A stretch of DNA of 64,000 nucleotides. Origin: Coccinella septempunctata. Its lineage: Eukaryota > Arthropoda > Insecta > Coleoptera > Coccinellidae. Below are positions 36,600 to 46,384 of this stretch, in pieces. The notes below the pieces were generated by a model. That model made no database searches. It saw nothing but the letters and a program-made list of their open reading frames with translations, and had not been told where the DNA came from. Positions within the stretch are counted from its first letter, which is position 1, and the number at the start of each line of letters is the position of its first letter. The stretch lies in NCBI RefSeq assembly GCF_907165205.1, contig NC_058190.1:44876116-44940115 (forward strand). Reading direction: 5' to 3'. Position numbers and translations under genes: made by a program.

Positions 36600-38361
36600 A
36601 AAAGTGAAAGGACTATATTATCACTGTCATTATTTTGTACTTATTAATATTATTAGTAGATATTCAATCATGCAGAATTAATTCTAACGTTACAAATAAA
36701 AGTCTAGTTCTTTCAGAGAAAGAATATAATTTTTTTTGTGTATTTTATTCAACTTCTGATTGTTATACCTAATCTCATTTCCAATAATGAATTTTTTTCT
36801 AATAGTTCAACCGAAGACCTTACAGTCCCCGTATCCGGAGAGGAGATTAGATCCTATCAATCGAATCCAATCCAATTAATTGCTGGGTCGACCTTCCTTA
36901 CAGAACCAACTCCTCAATTTTAAACACTTGTGAGTTTGCTCTTACGAAAATAATCCCCTATATAGAGACGTCATCCTCGCTTCGTTAGTTCCCGGATATT
37001 TTTTATCAATCCCAATTAAAAATTCCTTCCTTTAATCTACTTATCTCGTAGTTATCCGCCTCGATGACATAAATAAGATATCAAACAGGCACTTAATTCG
37101 TTTGACATTTTTATTCGGCCTTCGGTAATGAGAGCTGTCACTTGGTGGGTATCTGGGAAGCTTCGGGAGATGTCAGAGACCAGTAGCGAGCCGATGGAGC
37201 AGCTGTGGGACGACAGGCGAAGATTCAAATGTCGTTAGATAAGGAACGTGCCCGTGTGGTTTACATGACAGGATGACATGTTACATCAAAACCGATCCAA
37301 ACATCCCGGCGGGGAACTGCTAATGGTCTAATCTTTTTTAATTTGTAAAATGCACGATTTTCGTCAAGAACATGTTTCGAGGGCTTGTAGCACTTATCCT
37401 CCCAGTTTCGGTTTTCGTTGGAATTTCAAAATATCGGATGCTGTGCCAAATTGGGGTCAATAACTTTTTTTAGGAGATCTCAGAAGCAGGATTAAAAGTA
37501 GGCACATACAGACATTTTAACATGTCACAAATTTTTCGAGGATCATCCAATGGTTCAATTACTAGAGATTACAGACTTGCTAAACTTTATAATGTCATTA
37601 TTCAAACTCCCTTTTTGGCTACAAAAGTTTTTGGGATCCTATAAATCATAATATCCATTGTTATTATACTGGCAAGTACAGTATGAAAAATGTGTTGGTT
37701 ACGTTCTTTTATTGGTTCTCTGTTGCTTTGAAGTGAATTTCATTTGAAATTCTTCAACTATTCGACAAAAATAGCAACCACAGTGAGAAATTTAACATTT
37801 TTTGATTTCCGATTTTCTGATTTGAAATGATTTTTTCATTAATAACCTCAGAATCTTGTAACTCGCAACGCGTTCCTTGATTTTTTCAGGGAAAATTTTC
37901 CATGACCCTATAATTATACAGGGTTTCTTACAGTGGGTGGACTATAAGACTTAGTCATAGGATTGTTCTGAAAATTTGGGTATTAGGATTTATGATTCTG
38001 ATTTATATGACTAAAATATTTTTAATTTTGTTGCAACGCTGCCACTTATACGAAAAAATACTGCAAACTTCGTTATTTCAAATAGGACACCCTATTTATT
38101 ATACCCGATTATACCTTTTTTCGCTCCTGCTCAATTCCTAGATATTAAGTATTGGAGTTATGTTTCATTAAATAATTACCGAAAGGTACTCTGAATTTTC
38201 TTTATTTTTGATGATTATTCAAATGGAAAAACGAAACCTTGATTTCATTTGGATTCTCTCGAAACTTCTAAATCTGCAGGTATTTTCCATGCGTTTAAAA
38301 CCAGAATAATGGTATACGAGTGCGATATCATACGTGTATATAAATTTCTCAGAAGAAGGTA
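36600..38361. other. Non-coding stretch, nothing recognised
   Basis: GC-richer single-copy-looking DNA near 36960-37330, AT-rich afterwards. ATACAGGGTTTCTTACAG at 37917 looks like a transposon tip, but I found no clear partner. Confidence 0.4.
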
Positions 38362-38676
38362 CGTTTCTTGAATTTTTGGTAATTTTATGGTCTGTAATGG
38401 TCATAATGAGAAAACTGGAAGACGTGGGTAATGTCTTGTATTCGTGAAAGATTCATCAAATAAATGACAAACTATATTCCGAAGTTCATTTCACTCGATA
38501 AAACCGTTTGTGAGATAGAACCTAAAAACAACATTTTTTTATCGTTTTTCAACAGCCTGTATCTTCAAAACCAAGCCGATTCGGAAACAATGTTGTAGGA
38601 AAAAGTGTTTCTCTTGACTTCAAGAATCTACTGTTAAAATATTTGTACCAGTCAAAGACACAGTAGACATACCCTG
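38362..38676. mobile_element. MITE A, copy 4 (right half only)
   Basis: Matches MITE A from the TTCTTGAATTTTTGGT block onward, through GGTCATAATGAGAAAACTGG and GTTTTTCAACAGCCTGTATC. The right end GTCAAAGACACAGTAGACAT carries a small insertion before CCTGTA. Confidence 0.82.
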
Positions 38677-40511
38677 TATAACGAGTTTCTTTTATTTCGG
38701 TGGATACAGAAATATCATGAACTTAATCACTATTTATATGATACATACTGTTTGTTCGAACTTTTTTTTCAGGAAATGAATGAATATCTTAAAAAATCTC
38801 ATAAAAAATCCTTTCATTTTTGACTAATGAGGATTTTTTAATCATCGAGAAAAACGTCGAGTATAAACGCACTACTCGCTATACTTGACAAATTTAGCGT
38901 GTCACATGTCACGCACCTGTGAAAAACATCAAATATAACAGAACTCTTTCCGCCATAACTAAGTACTCAAATCTGGATGGATCTGACAGATAGCAATCCC
39001 GCCATTTTAGATTTTCTCCTGACGAATGTGTCTGGTCACGGCCTGCTAGAATATCCGGACCGTTAATCTCGTCCAAATTAATATGAATGACTGCGACTCC
39101 TGACATCTATTTTCATACATATACATATAAACCAGGAGTTTTTATTTTATTGTGAAAGGAGAAAAAATGTTCTGACTATCTCATTTGTATCACATGCAAC
39201 TTGAAATCATATTAATATGAATTTTCATCACAAAAATCTTATTTTAACTATATTTTTTTGCAATTTAAGTCAATATCGCTAACTCATGTGGAGCAGTTTA
39301 TTTCAACGCTAAACATCATTGAGTATATGAGGTTTAATAGTCAATGCTTATATTGATCAAGAATGTTGGAGTTGGTCCAGAAATGCTTTTAATTCTTTGT
39401 GTTCAACAAATCACTGTCGATTTCCTGAAAAACTGCCGCATATCATGTACAAATTCATCAAATTGAATCAACACAGGTCCACTTGTATTTATCGTGGCTG
39501 AAACCTGAAAAACAATTTACGAATACCTACACCTATAATTTCTTACCCTTCTGGACCACATGCATAATTATTTTCCAATAACTTACCCACTTTATCACAG
39601 CTAATTTTTTCGAGGATAATCTTGATTTATCGATCTTGATGAGATAGTATTCACATGCGATTTATGATACCCCATTGCAGTTGGCACTCGGCGAATTCAG
39701 AAAGATTAGCGCATTATTCCATGTCATTCTTTGCTGTTTTATTAATTAGAACTGTTGTGTAGCCGCATGCAGGTGCGCTGGGCTTAACGACCTGCAGGCC
39801 TGATGAAAAATTGAGATTAGCCAGTTGTTGGTTTCTGGTTTTTCATTAAGTGTATATTGGTGTCTGGAGAATGGAATTTCATATGTGTGCGCCGTGTGTG
39901 GACTTTTCTGGAATGAAACATTCTTTGCTCTCGTGCAGTATCGTTGTCCTCTTTTATATAATGTCAGAATGATAATTAATTATTACTATTCGAATGAAAT
40001 TTGCTGTTGTTTTAGAAGGTTATGTTCTTCAATACATTTTTCATAATGAGCACCCAAATTTATAAAAGTCAAGAACAATTCTACAGCTACTCAAACCCTT
40101 ATATCGACAATTCCTTAAATTCGTCGTTCAGATAAACTGATCAACTTCTTTAATTTTATATTCTTGAAATTCCGACCTTACAAATAATCCGAAGCTCAAT
40201 CTACATTAAAAATCCTCATACCTGGGATTTCCAAGCAAAATTTTTTCAAATAATTTCTCGAACTTCAGTGATAAACTCATTGACACAATGCCGAACTACA
40301 GTAAGAGTGGTACCAAGAGCTAGATGAAGCCACATCTGATATTTATCCTTGATTTCGAGGTGTTTGTAACAGAAGGGGTTACAGGTTACGCAGACTCCAC
40401 CAGATAGAATTTTTATTTTTTTCCCTTCCATGTTTTCGCTAAACTAGAGTCTTGATCTTCAGGCATGTTGAATCAACACATACATACAGTTTTTATTTAT
40501 TCCGCCTTGTA
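38677..40511. other. Non-coding stretch, nothing recognised
   Basis: Short ORFs only (for example 39825-40046 and 40246-40431), without recognised domains, signal peptides or splice partners. Confidence 0.4.
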
Positions 40512-41240
40512 CACAAGGTGACAATGTAAAAACTTGCCAGGCCAATTATGTCGCGACAAGGATGATTTCAGAGAAAATGCCAGGACAGGTCAATTTTTAT
40601 TCGGAGGGAGACATATTTTGAGCAGATTTGTACGCCGAAATCTCCTCAACCCTAGGTGTAGGGGCTATCACCCCCAAATTCTTTATAGGCAATAGAGGGT
40701 GAGCTAAACCTCAATTGGAAGACAATATGTCCCTCTACATAATACTATTTTGTTCAAATTGAGCTATAGCTCACTCTCTATTCCCTATTAAGAATTTAGG
40801 GATGACAACCCCTACACCTAAGATTTAGAAGATTTTGGCTCTAAATTCTGCTTAGAAACATGCCCCCCTCCAAATAAAAATTGACCTGTTCAGGGCATTT
40901 TCTATGAAAACATTCTTTTCGATACATAATTGGCCTGGCAAGTTTTCAAATTGTCAACCCCTGTAACTATTTCACGGACTCAATAAAAATTTGAAAACCA
41001 TAGTATTCATGTAAAGAGTCAAGTGATCTTTCAATTGAGGTATAGCTCACCCTCTCTATTCCCTATTGAGAATTTAGAGGTGATAACTCCTACACCTAGG
41101 GTTGAGGAAATTTCGGCTTACAATTCTGCTCAAAATATGTTCCTCTGCGATTAGAAATTGACCTGTTCCGGCATTCTCTCTGAAACCATCCTTGTCCTGA
41201 CATAATTAAACTGGCAAGGTTTTAAATTGTCACCCTATAT
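40512..41240. mobile_element. Foldback MITE H with an extra half copy
   Basis: The left arm from CACAAGGTGACAATG carries ACTTGCCAGGCCAATTATGT, GACAGGTCAATTTTTATTCG and CTAGGTGTAGGGGCTATCAC. The reverse complement of this series occupies about 40745-40965 and again, in the same orientation, 41030-41240. The element therefore has one left arm and two right arms, the second separated by about 65 bp. No long ORF. It looks like a foldback element with a duplicated right half. Confidence 0.8.
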
Positions 41241-41744
41241 TATTACATGTACACGCAAATTATTCGCTTCAATTTTCGAGCAGTGTATCTCTTTATGAGG
41301 CAGGTAAATTGAAAATGCTCCCTTTTGCTGGCCCATTAACCATTTCCGTTCAAGTAGCACATGTTGAGTGTGGGAGTGAAAAAGTTCAGTATTTATTAGT
41401 ACCTGAATAACAGCCAATGTGATGTTATAGTTCGTAGTAATAACCCCCATACTTAATGTTTTCGTCGCTGTCATAATTTCCTCCCCTAATGACAATGAAT
41501 CATCTTCGTGTGAAAGTTACCCTTCTCTATAGTGGGCTTTTATATTGATAGAGTCTGTGGATCGATTATTATATTTGAGAGGAAAAAAAGGGTGCGACAT
41601 CTTCATTAAAGCATAGGAAAATTTTCAGATAGTAAAAACAGAAAACAATTGGTCATAAAAAGTATTCTGCATACTGGCAAACACTTCCTTTGCGTTCAAG
41701 CCTTTATTACAAAAAATACTTTCATAATATGAATGCGTTCCAAA
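41241..41744. other. Non-coding stretch, nothing recognised
   Basis: One minus-strand 86-codon ORF (41235-41495) without recognised features. Confidence 0.4.
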
Positions 41745-42549
41745 ATATTTTATATGAACGCGTTCATCATATAGTTAAAGTCAATTTGGACATGAGAAAA
41801 ATTGCTGCAAAATGGATCCCCAAATATTTGAATGTTGACCAAAAGCGTGCAAGGATAGAAGCATCGCGTTCGATCTGTGCTCGATTTGAAAACGATGTAG
41901 ACTTCTTAAACCGAATTGTTACTATGGATGAGACTTGGGTACATTTCTACGATCCAGAAACAAAGGATGGAATGGCGACACTCTGGTTCTCCAAGACCTA
42001 AGAAGTTTCTGCTGGAAAAGTTTTTGCTTCAGTTTTTTGGGATTGCCATGGAGTAATCATGATTGATTTTTTGGATAAGAGTAGAACAATAACCGGAGAT
42101 TACTATTCGACATTACTAACCATTCTACGGGAAAAAATTAAAGAGAAAAGACGCGGAAAGCTATCCAAAGTTGTTTTGTTTTTGCAGGACAACGCCCTTG
42201 CACGCAAATCTCATGTTGCCATGCAAAAAATTCGCGATTTAGGGTTTGAATTACTAGAACACCCCCCTTATTTATCAGATTTGGCACCATCCAACTATCA
42301 TCTCTTTCCTCAACTGAAAAAAAGTTTAAAAGGTCGTAAATTTTTTTACGACGAGAAGATAATAAAAGCTGTGGAGGTCTGGTTTGCAGAGCAAGAAGAA
42401 ATATTTTTTTTGAAAGGCCAAGAGACGTTGCAGGTTCGCTGTAATAAACGTATTCAATTAAGTGGAGAATATGTTGAGTAATAAAATATTTTGACCTTGA
42501 AATTTTGTTTGGTTCTATAGTAGGCTAAGAATTTTTCAATATATCCTCG
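41745..42549 (+). mobile_element. Mariner element, copy 4 (5'-truncated)
   Basis: Homology to the other mariners begins near 41745, inside the helix-turn-helix region (YERVHHIVKVNLDM), and runs to the right end ATATATCCTCG with TA after it. One frame (to 42001) includes TMDETWVHFYDP. After a small deletion with frameshift, a second frame (42059-42481) reads MIDFLDKSRTITGDYYS, FLQDNALARKS and LSDLAPSNYHLFP and ends GEYVE. The third catalytic aspartate is asparagine here, as in copy 3. The left end is missing, so it cannot move as a standard mariner. Confidence 0.93.
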
Positions 42550-42550
42550 T

Positions 42551-43601
42551 ATATGAATTCAACTCAGACAGAGAATTATAACCTTTTTATTCTTCAATTT
42601 TCAACCCTCAATGAGAATATCTGAAGAGCCATAATATATAGGATATTTTGGTCTACTAAAAAAATTTCATTTCAAAACATAAAAAGGAAAATGATAGGGA
42701 TGTTTTTTTTGTACTCGAATCCAAGCATTATTTTAATAATAATGGACCGAAAGACCAGTCCGAATAACCGAAAAATAGAACAAATAGAATACCTCTTTAT
42801 ATCCCCCATCTGAATAATGTGGCTGACTGCATTCGGATTCAGAATAGCCGGAGCCTGGTTGCTGCGAATGGACAAGGTACAAATCCTGTCCACCTATCTA
42901 CTCTCTGAAATCCTATTAATATGAATACGTTCCTAAATGGATCAACAGAAGGTGCATCTAGTGCACTTACGTAGAAAAGCATTCGCATAAAATACAATGA
43001 GGTCCTTATCTCTGGAAAGGCTTAAACTCCGCCAAATAGGAAATGTTGGATTGGTTTCGACATCTGAATGGATAATTGACACCCTGTGGAGCTTTTGTGA
43101 TTTGCCACTTTACACACTGTCCCCTGTTCAAGGTTCTGACCATCGGCATGGTCCGGTATTCAATAGCGATTCACGTTTGACTGAAACATGAGCTTAAAGA
43201 GGTCATTATAGCTATATAGGGAGTTGAAAATATATTGACAGAATTTTGAGTACCTACACGGCCTTACACCTGACAATAAATCACAATAAAGTATACTTTC
43301 GAACGGAATGGAATTACAGAAAAGTTGGAGACAGACTTGTCCATTTCAAAATTACCTGAAAACAGAATTGGAATATCAAAATTTTGCAAATACAAAACAT
43401 TACTAACTAACAAATGCGAGATATCTTAGCAGGGATCTAGATGTAGCAATGGGATCTACTCAGAAGTTCAGTAACAATTGGTAATACCTAATAGGAGGTA
43501 AATTTGAAACTTACCTACACCCTCCTGAAAATGCTTCTGTGATGGATTTTCATCAAGTATGGGCCATGATAAGTGCAGTTCTGAAAACAAACCAAAAATG
43601 A
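42551..43601. other. Non-coding stretch upstream of the Ly6-like cluster
   Basis: No repeat shared with the duplicated unit, and no recognised gene. Short ORFs at 42672-42893 and 42997-43191 have no features. Confidence 0.4.
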
Positions 43602-43968
43602 ACAAATAATAATCCATAAAATTATTAATATAAGGTTCTGTTCCCAAATAAGTCGAAACGAGTAAAATTTCTTAGAATGTTTGTTATCTTCTAAATTTGT
43701 TATGAATGAAGTTCTACCACGTGAAGCCGATTTACTGAGTCTACGGTAATCTTGTCGTTTATAGTCAAAAAACTTCTTTATTCTTTAATGTGTTAGGTAC
43801 TTAATTTTTTTCAATTTTTTTCACCTCAAATTGCACTTGATAGTTCAGGAAATTAAGTTAAAGGAAAACTATTATCAGGTGATTGTGATAACACCCCATT
43901 TATTTTATCGTATACTAATGGAAATTACTCTCCAATATTATAATTGTAAGTATTTTTCCAACGATCTT

Positions 43969-44003
43969 ATTGGTCATCGAAAATTACTTAGGACCTATAT
44001 AAG
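43969..44003 (+). promoter_or_regulatory. Core promoter of Ly6-like gene 1
   Basis: ATTGGT (an inverted CCAAT-like box) at 43969-43974 is followed 27 nt later (start to start) by TATATAAG at 43996-44003. An initiator-like TCATTT with its A at 44029 lies 33 nt after the start of the TATA box and 13 nt before the ATG. The same module precedes genes 2 and 3. Confidence 0.7.
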
Positions 44004-44041
44004 TTTCGACAAAATTTTCTATTTCATCATTTCCATCCAAA

Positions 44042-44622
44042 ATGAATAAACTAATATTCACTATATTGTTCTTCAGTGCTGTCTATTATGGTAAGACTAT
44101 TTTAACCCTTCAGTAAACAACAAGTAAACTACTCAAGAGACAGATATAGAAACTCTGTCTGAAAATTCATTGATGATTTCCACTTCGTTTGATATTCTAT
44201 AATAAATTGAAATTTTGCTATATCTAAATGCTTCTGGATGTAAATGATGAAAACAGAAAGAAAAAAAGAGTGATAATGGAATGTATATGATATTTTTTTG
44301 AATTTATTGGTGGAGCACTGCCCCTTGACTCTTGACCTTGATGACATATTGTCATATCTATAATCGTATCATTTTTCAAGGTGCCACTTTGAAATGTATG
44401 CAGTGTAATGGCAAGGAGGAGTGTGAAAAGCCGACCTCAGGAAAATGTTCAGATGACGTGAAATTCTGTGTATCTTTGGGAAAACCCGATTCTTCATTTT
44501 ATCATAAGGGTTGCGGGAAGAGCGATAGTTTATGCAAGAAGAAGGATGAAAAGGGTGAAAAGAAATATCCCCAATGTGAAGTCTGCCAAGCAGATGACTG
44601 TAATTGTATGAAATTCCAGTGA
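44042..44622 (+). CDS. Ly6/three-finger-like secreted protein 1, two exons
   Basis: Exon 1 is 44042-44090 and exon 2 is 44381-44622, joined by a 290-bp GT-AG intron in phase 1. The predicted protein has 96 residues. Exon 1 supplies a hydrophobic signal peptide (MNKLIFTILFFSAVYYG). Exon 2 supplies a Ly6/uPAR-like domain starting LKCMQC and ending CEVCQADDCN, which fits the C-x2-C start and the C-terminal CxxxDxCN rule. The length, with ten conserved cysteines, suits one three-finger fold. There is no hydrophobic C-terminal tail for a GPI anchor, so the product is probably secreted. An eleventh cysteine follows DDCN and is absent from genes 2 and 3. AATAAA lies at 44745. Insect Ly6-like proteins serve many roles, and the function here is unknown. 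Confidence 0.82.
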
Positions 44623-44941
44623 ATACATAAAGAGTAACCTCTAATTATATTTTTATTTTCCTCTCCTGAATACATAGAAGCAAAAAATAAGTCTGATGAA
44701 AGCTTATTCTAATCTTAGGGCGGTTGAGTAACATCAACCCTTTAAATAAATAAAAAAATACATAATTCAAGAAATAAATTAACTAACAATTTTATTCCAA
44801 GATTTGTCCTTCCCATCTGAAATATGGGGCCCATATTGTTGCTAACAAGGCAAGTCAAATCAGTACTAGGAAAATCCTTGTTAGAATACGACGGCTAGCA
44901 TGTGTTCGCATCACTGGAGCTATGAGAACTTGCCAAACTAA

Positions 44942-45140
44942 AAGTGCCTTCAGATTACTCTGAGGTGACGTGGGACCACGTTATAATGCGCATGATTCAA
45001 ACATCTAACCTAGAGAATGTAAGTCTCACGTCACGTCAAAACAATTTGAACGCTTCCGCGCAAAACCCTATGTTAGATTTTTGAATGATGCGCATTATGA
45101 CGAGGTCCCACGTCACCTATGAGTAATCTGTAGGCACCTT
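44942..45140. mobile_element. 200-bp MITE J, copy 1 (within duplication unit)
   Basis: AAGTGCCTTCAGATTACTCT at the left and AGTAATCTGTAGGCACCTT at the right are inverted repeats. Complementarity continues for about 70 nt (GGTGACGTGGGACCACG versus CGAGGTCCCACGTCACC; AATGCGCATGATTCAAACAT). The same insertion is in unit 2, so it predates the duplication. Confidence 0.88.
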
Positions 45141-45143
45141 AAG

Positions 45144-45620
45144 GGTGTTATACCCGTTCTCCCGAAACGTGAATTCTGCTAGATGGCACTGTATGAAAAT
45201 TTCTTTAAATGAACATATTTACGTCCCACCAAGACAATAGCTCCACCCACTTTTTTCGCTACAAGACCTTTTGCCTGAGGGGACAGCAAGCGAAGGATAG
45301 TTGAGTTTATGTGTTTCTTATCCCTTATAAAAGGGTCTACTAAAGATTTGGTTTATTTCGAATCACTTCAACTTATAGGAGTTTCAGCGCGATGTTAGTG
45401 AGAGAGACGCGGAAATAAATATTGTTGAAAATCGAAAAATTCTGAATTGAGCTTTGGTACGAAAGGACCTGAAACGAGCACAAAAAATATGTAAACATTT
45501 CATTGCATCAGCTAATGATGCTTTAGGATCGAGAAAGATCAGAAATATCTTGCAGTATACAAATTAACAGGCCCTGAATTAATGATTATAGCTGTGATGA
45601 TAATGAATAGGTATAATTAC
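45144..45620. other. Spacer between duplication units, nothing recognised
   Basis: No frame or repeat recognised between the end of unit 1 and the nuclease-like fragment. Confidence 0.4.
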
Positions 45621-45898
45621 TTAGAAACTGATGATCTGGAAAAAACAACTGTATGAAATTCGAAATATTTTATTTTCAAAATTATTGCCGTGATCATGTT
45701 TATCCCGTGCTCGCATTCCTCTTGGTATTCTTCCATCTATTAATTCAGGAAGAATGCAATTCATATAGAACTGCTCCAGCTTTGGCAACATGATATTTTT
45801 CCATAGTGCCTCGTCACATTCTATTTTTTCTATTTGAATATCATCATCTGAATATTGAACGAAATCACAATAAATTTACAGATATTCAATTGCACTTG
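45621..45898 (-). pseudogene. YqaJ-type nuclease-like exon fragment
   Basis: Reading the minus strand, an acceptor-like ATTTTTAG precedes CAAGTGCAATTG at 45898. The frame reads QVQLNICKF, then shifts by one base into YCDFVQYSDDD. It continues DEALWKNIMLPKLEQFYMNC and ILPELIDGRIPRG to a stop at 45621. The order QVQ-LNI, CDFV, then an acidic, W-containing helix leading into LPEL, is what I know from the C-terminal half of YqaJ/lambda-exonuclease-like domains encoded by repeated genes in insect genomes. The catalytic N-terminal half is not found nearby. The frameshift and isolation suggest a pseudogene or transposon remnant. Confidence 0.6.
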
Positions 45899-46311
45899 CT
45901 AAAAATAATTATGAATTTTTTTTCAGCCTAAAAATGATAGAAAATGATATTTTTTTATGATCAACAAGTAATAATCCATAAAATTATTAATTTAAGATTC
46001 TGTTCCCAAATAAGCCGAAAAGAGTAAAATTTCTTAGAATGTTTGTTATCTTCTAAATTTGTTATGAATGAAGTTCTACCACGTGAAGCCGATATACTGA
46101 GTCTGCGGTAATCTTGTCGTTCATAGTCAAAAAACTTCTTTATTCTTAAATGTGTTAGGTACTTAATTTTTTTCAATTTTTTTCACCTCAAATTGCACTC
46201 GATAGTTCAGGAAATTAAGTTAAAGGAAAACTATTATCAGGTGATTGTGATAACACCCCATTTATTTTATCGTATACTAATGGAAATTGTAAGTATTTTT
46301 CCAACGATCTT

Positions 46312-46346
46312 ATTGGTCATCGAAAATTACTTAGGACCTATATAAG
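46312..46346 (+). promoter_or_regulatory. Core promoter of Ly6-like gene 2
   Basis: ATTGGT at 46312-46317 and TATATAAG at 46339-46346 have the same spacing as in gene 1. The TATA box is 46 nt before the ATG in both genes. Confidence 0.7.
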
Positions 46347-46384
46347 TTTCGACAAAATTTTCTATTTCATCATTTCCATCCAAA

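Larger units (their letters stand above)
43602..45143 (+). repeat. Tandem duplication unit 1 (Ly6-like gene 1)
   Basis: The sequence from the AATAATCCATAAAATTATTA block to GTAATCTGTAGGCACCTT is repeated in the same orientation at 45963-48983. The unit covers about 380 bp of upstream DNA, both exons, the intron, the 3' flank and a 200-bp MITE. Coding and flanking DNA are similarly well preserved, which points to a recent event. Confidence 0.93.

Noticed and set aside
37917..38690. Element bounded by ATACAGGGTTT and ACCCTGTATA
   Set aside because: CAGGGT tips are common to several families here. The interior does not fold and the right tip belongs to MITE A copy 4.
44332..44622. Single-exon reading of the first Ly6-like gene from an ATG at 44332
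   Set aside because: The part before 44381 is intron ending TTTTTCAAG. A signal-peptide exon with a matching phase 1 donor at 44091 explains the gene better and is repeated in genes 2 and 3.
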